A stretch of DNA of 64,000 bases. Source: an uncultured Elusimicrobiales bacterium (GTDB taxonomy: Bacteria; Elusimicrobiota; Elusimicrobia; Elusimicrobiales; Elusimicrobiaceae). The stretch spans positions 101,712 through 165,711 of the forward strand of contig CAKUMH010000002.1 of assembly GCA_934667625.1 (NCBI GenBank). Reading direction: 5' to 3'. A program made the translations under genes and the position numbers. Shown here piece by piece: positions 49,912 through 59,619 of this stretch. Position 1 is the first letter of the stretch, and the number at the start of each line of letters is the position of its first letter. The notes beneath the pieces are model-generated. The model saw only the letters and a list, made by a program, of their open reading frames with translations. It made no database searches and was not told where the DNA came from.

Positions 49912-51450
49912 ATGTTGGCCAATGTATGCACCGGCGCCATTAAAGGCATAGAAGGCTTTGCCGTTTCCGTGGAAGTGGACATTGCCCCCGGCCTGCCCAC
50001 CTTGGCGGTGGTAGGCCTGCCGGATGCAGAGGTGCGCGAAAGCAAAGAGCGGGTAGTGGCGGCTGTGCGCAACAGCGGGTTTGATTTTCCCTCCAAACGC
50101 ATTACCGTCAACCTCAGCCCAGCCGAACTGCGCAAAAGCGGCACCCAGTTTGACCTACCTATTGCGCTGGGCATTGTGGCTGCCAGTGAACAACTTTCCG
50201 CGGAGGCAGTCTCCCGCATAAAAGACTTATTGGTGCTGGGCGAACTGGCGCTGGACGGTTCGTTACGTCCCTGCGCGGGCGTACTGCCCATGCTGATCTC
50301 CTGCAAAAACCTGGGCAAAACGGCCGTTATCCCTCCGCAAAACGTATTGGAAGGCCAGGTTTCCGGAGCACCGTTTATCACCCCGCATACGCTCAAAGAA
50401 CTGGCTGATTATTTGGAAGGGAAACTGCAAGAAAGCGAAGTAAAGATCGCCTACCTGCCTACCGAAGAAGAACTGCCCGAAACGGAGCTGGATTTTAGCG
50501 AAGTAAAGGGGCAGGCGCTGGCCAAACGGGCGCTGGAAATTGCCGCCGCAGGCGGGCATAACGTGCTGATGATTGGACTGCCCGGTACAGGAAAAAGCAT
50601 GCTGGCCAAACGCTTCCCGGGCATTCTGCCGCCGCTGACGCAGGAAGAATCGCTTGAAATCACCAAAATTTATTCTATTTGCAATTTAATGGGAAAAAGC
50701 AAGCTTTTAACCCGACGCCCGTTCCGTGATCCGCACCACACCATTTCGGATGTGGCACTCATCGGGGGTGGGTCTACCCCGCGCCCGGGAGAAGTGTCTT
50801 TGGCGCACAACGGAGTGCTGTTTTTAGACGAATTTGCCGAATTTTCCCGCTCCTCCCTGGAAGTGCTGCGCGAGCCGCTGGAAAACGGGCGCGTGACTAT
50901 TTCCCGTGCAAAGGAGACCGTCACTTACCCGGCGCGTTTTACCCTGATTGCCGCCATGAACCCTTGTCCCTGCGGGCACTTGGGCGACCCGATAAAACCA
51001 TGTACCTGTTCGCCCATGCAGGTGAACCGCTACAAATCCCGCATTTCCGGCCCACTGCTGGACCGCATTGATTTAACTGTAAATTTAAACCCGGTAAAAT
51101 ACACGGATTGGACCCAAAAAAGTGAGGGAGAGACATCGTCCCAAATCCGCGAACGCGTGTTAAAGGCACGTGCCATACAGCGCAGGCGCTTTGCGGGTTC
51201 CGCCACCACAGCAAATGCCTTTATGAGCGCACGGGAAATAAAAGAATTTTGCCCGCTTCCGCCTGGAGCGGACGCCGTGTTGGAAACGGCCATGCGCAAG
51301 CTGGGCCTGAGTGCGCGCAGCTTGGACAAAATTTTAAAAACCGCCCGCACAATTGCCGACTTAGAAGGGAAGCAGGATATTGAGGTGAAGCATTTGGTAG
51401 AGGTAATGCAATACCGTCCGCTTGACCGCAAGGGAGTGGCTGACCTCTGA
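49912..51450 (+). CDS. comM: ComM/YifB-family Mg-chelatase-like AAA+ ATPase
   Basis: Hexameric helicase that promotes branch migration of incoming DNA in natural transformation. 512 residues: N-terminal Lon-like domain (VSVEVDIAPGLPTLAVVGLPDAEVRESKERV), AAA+ core with Walker A GLPGTGKSM, RPFRDPHHTISDVALIGGG, GVLFLDEFAEFSR (Walker B), and the CPCGHLGDPIKPCTCSPMQVNRYKSRISGPLLDRIDL block. It directly precedes dprA, the other conserved competence factor, with a 1-base overlap, which supports transformation capacity if uptake pili exist. Confidence 0.95.
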   Translation: MLANVCTGAIKGIEGFAVSVEVDIAPGLPTLAVVGLPDAEVRESKERVVAAVRNSGFDFPSKRITVNLSPAELRKSGTQFDLPIALGIVAASEQLSAEAVSRIKDLLVLGELALDGSLRPCAGVLPMLISCKNLGKTAVIPPQNVLEGQVSGAPFITPHTLKELADYLEGKLQESEVKIAYLPTEEELPETELDFSEVKGQALAKRALEIAAAGGHNVLMIGLPGTGKSMLAKRFPGILPPLTQEESLEITKIYSICNLMGKSKLLTRRPFRDPHHTISDVALIGGGSTPRPGEVSLAHNGVLFLDEFAEFSRSSLEVLREPLENGRVTISRAKETVTYPARFTLIAAMNPCPCGHLGDPIKPCTCSPMQVNRYKSRISGPLLDRIDLTVNLNPVKYTDWTQKSEGETSSQIRERVLKARAIQRRRFAGSATTANAFMSAREIKEFCPLPPGADAVLETAMRKLGLSARSLDKILKTARTIADLEGKQDIEVKHLVEVMQYRPLDRKGVADL

Positions 51451-52586
51451 TGAACGCCGCCATCTCCGCCGCCGAACGGCTGGCCCGTATCCGCTTAAAC
51501 GCCTTTCTGTTTTTCCGCGCCGATTGGCTGGAACGCCTGATTGAAATTTTTGGCTCTGCCGAGGAAATTCTGCGGCAAGAGGCACAGACCTTGGCCCAAG
51601 AGGCCAACCTCAACCGTTCTACCGCAGAACACCTCTTGCAGGCGGCCTTTGCCGTCAATCCCCAAGAAGAATGGGACAAAACCGCCGCTTTAGGCGGGCA
51701 TATTTATGTGCCGGAAGACGAGGAGTATCCGCAATCTTTAAAAAATATTAAGGAAGCCCCCGTCGTCATCTACGCCTTGGGGAAACTCCCCTCCGACCAA
51801 CAAGCATGTGTGGGCATGGTGGGCACGCGCAAAATTACCCCTTATGGACGCCGCGCGGCCGCTAAATTAGCCGGCGATTTAACCGCCTGCGGCGTGACCG
51901 TTGTCAGCGGGCTGGCCCGTGGGGTAGACAGTGAGTGCCATGCCGCGGCCGTTCGCTTAAAAAAGCCGACGGTTGCCGTCATTGGTACAGGCGTGGGGCG
52001 TTGCTATCCCCCCGAAAACCGTGCCCTAGAAAAGGCAATCCTGCAATACGGCGGGGCGGTCGTGAGCGAACTGCCCTTTAATAAACCGCCAAACGCTTTT
52101 CATTTTCCGCGCCGAAACCGCATTATTGCTGCGCTTTCACAACCCGTTGTGGTGGTGGAAGGAGAGGTAAAATCGGGCGCGCTGATTACCGCCAAACTCG
52201 CCCTGGAAATGGGAAAAGATGTGTTAGCCGTCCCCGGCCCCATAGACAGCCCCCAATCCGGCGGGCCAAACGCCTTAATTCGGGACGGGGCAGGGGTTGT
52301 AACGACCGTTGCAGATATACTAGACTATATACCACAGCAGCTGCGGTTTGGGCTGGATGCGCGTTTTTTTGAGCACCATGTTCAAACGCCTCAAAAGCCG
52401 GAAGAAGAGCTGACGCCCCGGCAGCGCGAAGTGATGAACGCGGTAGGCGATGGGCAGGCCAGCCTGGACCAAGTGGCCGAGGCCTTGGGCGCGAACGTGC
52501 CGGAAATGGCTTCGCTGCTGTTTGAATTAGAGGTAAAGGGATTTTTGGCATGTGAAAACGGCCTCTATAGCAAAAGCAAATTTTAA
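51450..52586 (+). CDS. dprA: DNA processing protein DprA
   Basis: Loads RecA on incoming single-stranded DNA. 378 residues: N-terminal helical SAM/HhH-like region (1-75), Rossmann domain with GTRKITPYGRRAAAKLAGDL, VSGLARGVDSECHAAAVR, and FPRRNRIIAALSQPVVVVEGEVKSGALITAKLALEMGKDVLAVPGP, and a C-terminal winged helix (TPRQREVMNAVGDGQASLDQVAEALG). Start ATG overlaps the comM stop by one base. Confidence 0.96.
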   Translation: MNAAISAAERLARIRLNAFLFFRADWLERLIEIFGSAEEILRQEAQTLAQEANLNRSTAEHLLQAAFAVNPQEEWDKTAALGGHIYVPEDEEYPQSLKNIKEAPVVIYALGKLPSDQQACVGMVGTRKITPYGRRAAAKLAGDLTACGVTVVSGLARGVDSECHAAAVRLKKPTVAVIGTGVGRCYPPENRALEKAILQYGGAVVSELPFNKPPNAFHFPRRNRIIAALSQPVVVVEGEVKSGALITAKLALEMGKDVLAVPGPIDSPQSGGPNALIRDGAGVVTTVADILDYIPQQLRFGLDARFFEHHVQTPQKPEEELTPRQREVMNAVGDGQASLDQVAEALGANVPEMASLLFELEVKGFLACENGLYSKSKF

Positions 52587-52605
52587 CTAATAAGGAAGTG
52601 AACCT

Positions 52606-54891
52606 ATGGCAACAACCAATGTAAAAGGGAAAAAGCTGGTAATTGTAGAGTCTCCCACCAAGCAAAAAACCATTAGCAAAATTTTAGGGAGCGACTATAT
52701 TGTGCGCAGCTCCTTTGGGCACGTACGCGATTTGCCCTCCAAAGACATTGGGGTGGACATTGACCATAACTTTGCTCCCACCTACGTGCCGGTAGAACGG
52801 GCCAAGCGCCTGATTGCGGAATTAACCGCTGTAGCCAAAAATGCCAGCGAAATTTACCTCGCTACCGACCCTGACCGCGAGGGCGAAGCCATCGCGTGGC
52901 ACTTGGTAGAACTTTTAAAGCTCCCCAAAGACCGCTACCAGCGTATTTACTTTCACGAAATTACGCCAACAGCCATTAAAGAATCCTTTGCGCATGCCCG
53001 CAAAATTGACGACAACCTGGTCAATGCCCAGCAGGCGCGCCGCATTTTGGACCGCATTGTGGGGTACAAATTATCCCCCCTGTTGTGGAAGAAAATCACC
53101 TCCGGGCTTTCCGCAGGACGCGTCCAATCCGTAGCCGTACGTTTGCTGGCCGAACGCGCCAAGGAAATTGCTAATTTTAAAGAGCAGGAATACTGGACGC
53201 TCGGCGCCCAATTTGAAAAGCCCAACGAAAAGCCCGCCTTTTGGGCGCGTGCCACCAAATGGCAAGGCAAGAACATTGAGCAAACCACTACCTACAAACT
53301 GTTTGCCGAGGATTATAAAGTAAAAACCACCGTTTTTGATAAGCCGGAAAAGCTGGCGCCGATTTCGGAGCTGCTGCGCAAAGGCCCCAACACTGTTTTA
53401 AAGGTGGAAAAGAAAGAGGTCAAACAAAAACCGAAACCGCCCTTTATTACCAGCTCCATGCAGCAGGACGCGTACAACAAATTGGGTTTCCCTTCCCAAA
53501 AAACCATGATGACGGCCCAGCATCTGTACGAAGGTATTGAAATCGCCGGGCAAACCATCGGTTTGATTACGTATATGAGAACGGACTCGTTTAACGTATC
53601 CAAACTCCTGCAGGAACAAACCAAAAAATTTATCGGCGAGAAATACGGCCCCGCCTTTGTGCCGGCCAAACAGCCGGTGTATAAAAGCAAAGTGATGGGC
53701 GCGCAGGAAGCACACGAGGCCATTCACCCCACGGACGTGCGCCGCACCCCTCAAAATATGAAGCCGTACCTTACTTCCGACCAATACAAACTCTACGAGC
53801 TGATTTGGCTGCGCTTTGTGGCCAGCCAAATGGCGGACGCCGTGTTTAACACGGTGGCGATTGACATTGCCGCCGGAAGCGAAAAAGAATGTGTGCTGCG
53901 CGCTACGGGCCGCACCGTCAAGTTCCCGGGGTATCTGTCCATTTACAAGGACCAAGAGGAAGAAACGGATGAAACTTCCGACTCGGCCCTACTGCCTATG
54001 TTGACGGAAGGTGACGAGCTAAAACTGTTGGACATTAAAACCAAGGACCACAAAACCACTCCGCCGCCGTGCTACAACGAGGCGAGCCTCATTAAAACTC
54101 TGGAAAAGCACGGTATCGGGCGCCCGTCCACCTATGCGCCTACCATTAAGACGATTTTGGACCGCAAATATATTGCCCGCCAACCCAAAACCAGCAAACT
54201 AGTAGCTACAGATTTGGGCATTACCGTGACGGACAGCCTGAAGGATTTCTTTAAGGAAATTATGGACTTGTCTTACACGGCAGGAGTAGAGGAGCAATTA
54301 GACCAAGTGGCGGAAGGAAAGGAACAGTGGGTGTCTTTGCTGTCCGATTTTTACGGAAACTTTAAGCAAGAGCTAGCCGAGGCCGACAAAGGAATGAGAC
54401 GCCCTGCCGCCAAAGAAACCGATGAAAAATGCCCGATCTGCGGCAAGATGATGTTAAAAAAGAGGAGCCGCTTTGGGGAATACCTGGTTTGCAGCGATGC
54501 CACCTGCAAAGGCAAAATCAACCTGACCAGCTCCGGAGAAAAGGTGCAACCCGAAAAAACAGATGAAGTGTGCGATAAATGCGGGGCGCCTATGGTTATC
54601 CGTACCGGCAGAAGAGGCAAATTTTTGGCTTGCTCGGCCTACCCAAAATGCAAGAATACCTATTCCTTAGACGCGGAAGGGCACAAGGTGGCTTCCACCG
54701 GGCCGATCGTGACGGACCGCTTATGCGAAAAATGCGGCAAGCCCATGGTGCTGCGCACCTCTAAACGCGGGGAATTTTTGGGTTGTTCCGGCTATCCCAA
54801 ATGCAAAACTATTGTAACGGTAACGCCGGAAGAAATCGCTCAAATTAAAGAAGCGCACGCCGCCAAAGTGGCCGCGGCGGACAAAAAATAA
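52606..54891 (+). CDS. topA: DNA topoisomerase I
   Basis: Relaxes negative supercoils. 761 residues: TOPRIM KLVIVESPTKQKTISKIL and LATDPDREGEAIAWHL (DxDxE), catalytic Tyr323 in GLITYMRTDSFNVS, HEAIHPTDVRR, GIGRPSTYAPTI, and three C-terminal four-cysteine zinc ribbons (from about 612: CPICGKMM, CDKCGAPM, CEKCGKPM). AAGGAAGTG precedes the ATG. The dprA-topA-xer order is conserved in many bacteria. Confidence 0.97.
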   Translation: MATTNVKGKKLVIVESPTKQKTISKILGSDYIVRSSFGHVRDLPSKDIGVDIDHNFAPTYVPVERAKRLIAELTAVAKNASEIYLATDPDREGEAIAWHLVELLKLPKDRYQRIYFHEITPTAIKESFAHARKIDDNLVNAQQARRILDRIVGYKLSPLLWKKITSGLSAGRVQSVAVRLLAERAKEIANFKEQEYWTLGAQFEKPNEKPAFWARATKWQGKNIEQTTTYKLFAEDYKVKTTVFDKPEKLAPISELLRKGPNTVLKVEKKEVKQKPKPPFITSSMQQDAYNKLGFPSQKTMMTAQHLYEGIEIAGQTIGLITYMRTDSFNVSKLLQEQTKKFIGEKYGPAFVPAKQPVYKSKVMGAQEAHEAIHPTDVRRTPQNMKPYLTSDQYKLYELIWLRFVASQMADAVFNTVAIDIAAGSEKECVLRATGRTVKFPGYLSIYKDQEEETDETSDSALLPMLTEGDELKLLDIKTKDHKTTPPPCYNEASLIKTLEKHGIGRPSTYAPTIKTILDRKYIARQPKTSKLVATDLGITVTDSLKDFFKEIMDLSYTAGVEEQLDQVAEGKEQWVSLLSDFYGNFKQELAEADKGMRRPAAKETDEKCPICGKMMLKKRSRFGEYLVCSDATCKGKINLTSSGEKVQPEKTDEVCDKCGAPMVIRTGRRGKFLACSAYPKCKNTYSLDAEGHKVASTGPIVTDRLCEKCGKPMVLRTSKRGEFLGCSGYPKCKTIVTVTPEEIAQIKEAHAAKVAAADKK

Positions 54892-54911
54892 GCGGCCGGG
54901 GAGCGCTGGAA

Positions 54912-55799
54912 ATGAAGGAGTTGGCAGAAGCGTTTTTGTTGCATTTACAAAACAAAAATTTTTCGCCGCTGACAATCAAGGGATACCGGGAGGATCTGCG
55001 GGAATTTTTGGACTTTTGCCACCGGCGCAAACAGGAGACCTTATCCTGTTTTACTTCGCCCGTCATCCGTTCTTTTTTGGCCGATTTACAAAATAAGGAG
55101 CACCCGGCCCGTAATACGGTGTTGCGTAAAATAGCATCTCTGCGCAGTTTTACGGCATATTTGCTAGCGCAAGGAAAACTGGAACGAAATCCGTTTAAGC
55201 TGCTGCCGGCCCCAAAACGGGAAAAACTGCTCCCAAAGTTTTTATCCATCCCCGAGGTGGACCGCCTGTTGGACACGGCCGCACACAGCGAACACTTTGC
55301 CGCGCGGGATAAGGCCCTTTTTGAGCTGATGTATTCCAGCGGGCTGCGCCGCAGTGAAGTGACGGGGCTGTGCATTAAGGATGTTGATTTTTTTAACGGG
55401 GTGGTAAAGGTGCTGGGAAAGGGTAATAAAGAACGCCTGGTCCCCGTGACGGATGAGGCCTTGGCGGCCATTAAAGTATATTTGGCTTGCCGCAAAAACC
55501 CACAGGCCGGCGATGCGCTCTTTTTAAACAAAAATGGCAAGCGTTTAACCGGAGACGGTCTGGCGTATATCTTTAAGAATACAGCTATCCGGTCCCATTT
55601 GGCGCGGCGCGTTACGCCACACAGTTTAAGGCACTCGTTTGCCACGCATTTACTAAATAACGGCTGCGATTTGAGAAGTTTGCAGGAAATGCTGGGCCAC
55701 AAAAGTTTGGCCGCCACACAGGTGTACACCCATGTGTCGCTTGAAAAATTAAAAAATGTGTACAATCACGCGCACCCTAAAAGTAAGGAGAATTTATGA
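54912..55799 (+). CDS. Tyrosine recombinase XerC/XerD
   Basis: Resolves chromosome dimers. 295 residues: N-terminal SAM-like DNA-binding domain (1-95), catalytic domain with Arg in SSGLRRSEV, Lys in LGKGNKERLVPV, HxxR in HSLRHSFATHLL, His in LGHKSLAATQVY, and nucleophile Tyr in YTHVS; all six residues are present. It could be XerC, XerD or a single XerH-type; the topA link favours XerC. Overlaps the ROK gene by 4 bases. Confidence 0.92.
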   Translation: MKELAEAFLLHLQNKNFSPLTIKGYREDLREFLDFCHRRKQETLSCFTSPVIRSFLADLQNKEHPARNTVLRKIASLRSFTAYLLAQGKLERNPFKLLPAPKREKLLPKFLSIPEVDRLLDTAAHSEHFAARDKALFELMYSSGLRRSEVTGLCIKDVDFFNGVVKVLGKGNKERLVPVTDEALAAIKVYLACRKNPQAGDALFLNKNGKRLTGDGLAYIFKNTAIRSHLARRVTPHSLRHSFATHLLNNGCDLRSLQEMLGHKSLAATQVYTHVSLEKLKNVYNHAHPKSKENL

Positions 55800-56770
55800 T
55801 TGGTATCGGTGTAGACATTGGCGGAACCTTTGTAAAGCTATACGTCATGAACGACCACGGAGAAATCTTCCGCAAAGAAAAAATTGAAACGGACTATTCC
55901 AAGGGTGCCAAAGGGTTTATGGCGCAGATTGGGGCATTTGTGTCGGCCATTGCCCGGGAATTTGCGGACCAACGCGTGGCCGTAGCAGTGGGAGCCCCCG
56001 GCGACGTGGACAACCAAAAGGGCATTTTGCGCTACAATCCCAATCTAAAATTTAAAGACGTGACCGACTGGCCCATGGCAGACCAACTGTTTAAACAAAC
56101 AGGGATCCGTCCGTATATCGTCAACGATGCCACGCTGGCGGCCTGGGGTGTGTATGAGGCAGATTTAAAACGCCAAGGAACCAACGTGTTGGTAGTTACC
56201 CTGGGCACCGGCGTAGGCGGAGGACTCATTTTAAACAAAGAACTCTACCAGGGTTCTAATGGTTCCGCGGGTGAAATCGGCCACACGAAGATTGCCGATT
56301 TGACCACCGGGCCCTTATGCGGCTGCGGAATGCGCGGCTGTTTAGAAGCTTTTGTAGGAACCATTGGCATTAAGCGCCGCGTTTATGAAGCGGTTACGGA
56401 CGCGCCAGACTCCATCTTGGCAAAACTGGTGAACAGTGAAAAAGACTTTAAAATAGAACTGGTCTCGCGCGCAGCCAAACAGGGCTGTGAGGCCGCCCTA
56501 AAGGTGTGGGCAGACACGGGCTACTATTTGGGCGTGGGCCTGGCCAATTTTGTATTGACGTTGGATGTGGATACGCTGGTGATCACGGGCGGGGTGTCCG
56601 GCGCGGCGGAGTATTTTATGCCCGCATTAAAACGTGTATTTGACGCCCAGCAGATAAAAACGCCGTTTAAGCGGCTGAAATTGCTTGTGTCCCAAAATCC
56701 CGATATCGGCGGTGTGGGAGCCGCCATGTACGCCATTTACCGCGCACAAAAAGAAACCTTACCGGCATGA
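55796..56770 (+). CDS. ROK-family sugar kinase (probable glucokinase)
   Basis: 324 residues: N-terminal ATP loop GIGVDIGGTFVKLYV, VGAPGDVDNQKGIL, the catalytic Asp region NDATLAAWG, TLGTGVGGGLILNKELYQGSNGSAGEIGH with zinc His, and the zinc cysteines CGCGMRGCLEA. The GHxx(x)-CxCGxxGC motif marks ROK glucokinases as opposed to repressors; no HTH domain is present. Glucose as substrate is likely. Overlaps lptD by 4 bases. Confidence 0.9.
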   Translation: MIGIGVDIGGTFVKLYVMNDHGEIFRKEKIETDYSKGAKGFMAQIGAFVSAIAREFADQRVAVAVGAPGDVDNQKGILRYNPNLKFKDVTDWPMADQLFKQTGIRPYIVNDATLAAWGVYEADLKRQGTNVLVVTLGTGVGGGLILNKELYQGSNGSAGEIGHTKIADLTTGPLCGCGMRGCLEAFVGTIGIKRRVYEAVTDAPDSILAKLVNSEKDFKIELVSRAAKQGCEAALKVWADTGYYLGVGLANFVLTLDVDTLVITGGVSGAAEYFMPALKRVFDAQQIKTPFKRLKLLVSQNPDIGGVGAAMYAIYRAQKETLPA

Positions 56771-58962
56771 AACCATTTTTAACTCGTTTGCTGATTGCTC
56801 TCTTTTGCCTTGCCCCTGTGTGCAAAGCGGACAATGTACTGCCCGCCCCGGGGGCGGACGGCTTTGTTTATTTTACCTCGGACAAGGCAGAGGTTTCCCC
56901 CAACGACAAAAAAGTGCGCCTGGAGGGAAATGTTACCCTCATCCAAAAAACACCGGACGGGAAAAAACGCACCGTAACGGGAGAGGACATTACCTTTGAC
57001 CAGCAAAATACGCGCATTACCTCCGTGGGAACCATGACCGTTTCTGACGGACAGGGGGGCGTGCTGAGCGGAAATAACGTAAGCGTCAACTATACTACCA
57101 AAGATTTTACCGCCGAAAATGTAGCGACGGAATACCCCCCCTTGCGGGTGCTGGGCGCCAAGGGAATTTCTTCCCAAAACGGAAAACAGGTGCTCAAGGG
57201 TGCTACCGTTACCTGCTGCGATAAAACAGACCCGCATTATACGCTGTCCGTCGGCAAGCTGTCCGTCTCGCCGCAAAAGCGCGTGTTTGGGACTAATGCC
57301 GTACTGCGCTTGGATGGTTTTCCGGTGTTTTATTTACCGGTGTTTTGGCGTTCCCTAGATTCGCAAAAACCATGGACCACCTATGTGGATTTTACCCAAA
57401 GCAATAAGGTGGGCTTTGGAATTTTGACCTCTACCGTGTTTCAACCCGTTCTGCAGTTGCGCCCAAAACTTACCCTAGACTATTACACAAAGTCCGGCTT
57501 TGGGTTTGGCGGGGAATTGACCGCCGTCACCTCTCCCACCCTGCGCGGGAGCGGCGAATTCTTCTACATCAACGACCAGGCGGATCACTCGGACATTGAC
57601 CTTGCTTCCACCAAACGCTGGGGATTCCAGGGCGGATACTGGTGGGAAATGTACGACTCTTCGGACCATTTTAATAATTCCGACGGGGCGCTCTACCAGT
57701 TCCAAACCCAATTTCGCATGGTGTCCGATCCGTACTTTAACGATACCTTCTTCCGCAGCAACCCCTATATCTTTATGCAGGACCAGGAAACCAACTTTTC
57801 TTTGGCGCGCCAAACACGCCGATCCACCTTGCGCGTGAGCTATCAGGAAAAGGATATTTTCGCTTGGGACAAGCACGAATTTATGGCAGAGAAACGGACC
57901 CTGCCCGAAATTAACTTTATGCTGCTGCCGTTTAACGACCCTGTTTTAAAAGCCGCGCACCGCTTGGAAGTGGATTTTAATAACACCTCCACTCTCCAAT
58001 ACAAAAACGGAATGCCCAACGAAGAAGGCCCCTACCAGCGCAGCGCACACGCCCGCTGGACCACCGAAAAGGCCTTCCGCCTGGGACGGGCCTTCACCTT
58101 TACGCCCGCCGTGTTTTATGACCAAAGCGTCACCTTTGCGGATGCCAACTACAAGGATAAAAAGGACGCCTGGATTGGCCGGATTGGCACCGAAGTTAAT
58201 TTGCAAACCCACTCGTTTTTGGGTTCCACCGATTTTGGCTACCAGTTCACCAAACGGCTCTCCACCGGCACAATTACCAGCGACCATGAATCTCCAGATA
58301 AAGGCATTGAGAAAAATCGGTTATACGTCAAAAACTATTACCGCCCAACCTTTAACACCTATGTCCGTTTTGAAAGCGGGTTTGACCTTTCCGACTATAC
58401 CTTTGGTCTCAAGGACGGCATCGGCAGAGAGCAGACCTGGAGCCATTTAAAATCCCGCATTGACCCGTTGCTGTTGGAATGGGGATATAACTCGCCAAAC
58501 GGGACGGTTAACTTTTTTATCCAGGACCAATACGACTTGGAGGAAAAGAACATCAACTTTATTGCGCAGTCCAATTTCTATTTTGGGGAGCACCTGGTTG
58601 GTTTGGGGCTCAACAACTTTGCCGATTTTACCGACCCCAGTTCCCGCTATTCCACTAACGCGGACCGCTATACCGTTACTACCACCTGGGGCATCCGCCC
58701 AAAAAGCGGCAAATGGTTTGCCGATTTGGGCATTGATGCGGTGCTGTTTCGCGGCAGTTTAATCGGGTTTAATAAAATGGTGCGGCTGTCGCGCGATTTC
58801 CACGATGCGCGGGCCGAATTTACCATTCGGGACCGTAACCAAAACTTGTCCTTTGCCTTCCGCATTAACATCTTGTGCGGCGGGGACAAACGCGCCCAGG
58901 CACAACTGCCGGAGGATACCTATTGGTACCCCTGGCGCGCCCCGGGAGATTTGAGAGATTAA
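56767..58962 (+). CDS. lptD: LPS-assembly protein LptD
   Basis: Outer-membrane translocon for lipopolysaccharide. 731 residues: signal peptide (KPFLTRLLIALFCLAPVCKA), an OstA beta-jellyroll (about 30-175: VSPNDKKVRLEGNVTLIQKTPDGKKRTVTGEDITFDQQNTRI ... VLSGNNVSVNYTTKDFTAENV), a plug-barrel beginning NAVLRLDGFPVFYLPVFW, and many barrel strands to the end. It fits with the lpx operon at 39-43 kb. No lptE is visible nearby. Family-level call is firm from the OstA domain plus the typical PVFYLPVF motif. Confidence 0.9.
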   Translation: MKPFLTRLLIALFCLAPVCKADNVLPAPGADGFVYFTSDKAEVSPNDKKVRLEGNVTLIQKTPDGKKRTVTGEDITFDQQNTRITSVGTMTVSDGQGGVLSGNNVSVNYTTKDFTAENVATEYPPLRVLGAKGISSQNGKQVLKGATVTCCDKTDPHYTLSVGKLSVSPQKRVFGTNAVLRLDGFPVFYLPVFWRSLDSQKPWTTYVDFTQSNKVGFGILTSTVFQPVLQLRPKLTLDYYTKSGFGFGGELTAVTSPTLRGSGEFFYINDQADHSDIDLASTKRWGFQGGYWWEMYDSSDHFNNSDGALYQFQTQFRMVSDPYFNDTFFRSNPYIFMQDQETNFSLARQTRRSTLRVSYQEKDIFAWDKHEFMAEKRTLPEINFMLLPFNDPVLKAAHRLEVDFNNTSTLQYKNGMPNEEGPYQRSAHARWTTEKAFRLGRAFTFTPAVFYDQSVTFADANYKDKKDAWIGRIGTEVNLQTHSFLGSTDFGYQFTKRLSTGTITSDHESPDKGIEKNRLYVKNYYRPTFNTYVRFESGFDLSDYTFGLKDGIGREQTWSHLKSRIDPLLLEWGYNSPNGTVNFFIQDQYDLEEKNINFIAQSNFYFGEHLVGLGLNNFADFTDPSSRYSTNADRYTVTTTWGIRPKSGKWFADLGIDAVLFRGSLIGFNKMVRLSRDFHDARAEFTIRDRNQNLSFAFRINILCGGDKRAQAQLPEDTYWYPWRAPGDLRD

Positions 58963-58973
58963 AAAGGAGCCTT

Positions 58974-59546
58974 ATGTCCACAAATCCGTTAATGTATCAC
59001 AAACAAGGTTGGATAGAAGTAATTTGCGGGTGCATGTTCTCCGGAAAGACCGAGGAACTCATCCGCCGCGTGCGTACCGCACTCATCGCCAAACAAAAAG
59101 TGCAGTTGTTCAATTCCAAGATTGACACCCGCTACGGCATTGACAGCATTACCAGCCACAACCAAAACAAAGTGGCCGCCACATGTGTGAAAAACTCGTC
59201 TGAGATTTTGCCACTGGTGGAAAAGGATACACGCGTTATTGCCATTGATGAAATCAATTTCTTTGACAAGGGAATCATTGACGTGTGCGATAAGCTTGCC
59301 AAAGCGGGCAAACGCGTGATTGTGGCCGGGTTGGACACCGACTACCGCGCCGAACCCTTTGAAGTAACGGCGGCGCTTATGGCCAAGGCCGAGTTTGTCA
59401 CCAAAAACTTGGCGGTCTGCACCAAATGCGGCAATCCCGCCAGCTTTACGCAGCGCATCAGCAAGGACAAAAAACGCATTGTAGTAGGCACGACGGACGC
59501 TTACCAGGCCCGTTGCCGCCGCTGTTACAAAAAACCGCGCAAATAG
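58974..59546 (+). CDS. tdk: Thymidine kinase (type II)
   Basis: Phosphorylates thymidine to dTMP. 190 residues: P-loop GCMFSGKTEELIRRV, SRYG-like region KIDTRYG, catalytic acid in VIAIDEINFFD, lasso GLDTDYRAEPFE, and the zinc site CTKCGNPA ... CRRCYKK. Start 58974 is chosen for the AAGGAG upstream; the longer frame begins inside lptD. Confidence 0.96.
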   Translation: MSTNPLMYHKQGWIEVICGCMFSGKTEELIRRVRTALIAKQKVQLFNSKIDTRYGIDSITSHNQNKVAATCVKNSSEILPLVEKDTRVIAIDEINFFDKGIIDVCDKLAKAGKRVIVAGLDTDYRAEPFEVTAALMAKAEFVTKNLAVCTKCGNPASFTQRISKDKKRIVVGTTDAYQARCRRCYKKPRK

Positions 59547-59619
59547 CCGGTTTTGGGGCAAGAAAAGCCTTTTATAAGCTGGCCGCGCCCCTTGGAACTA
59601 TAAACAAAAAGGAAAACAT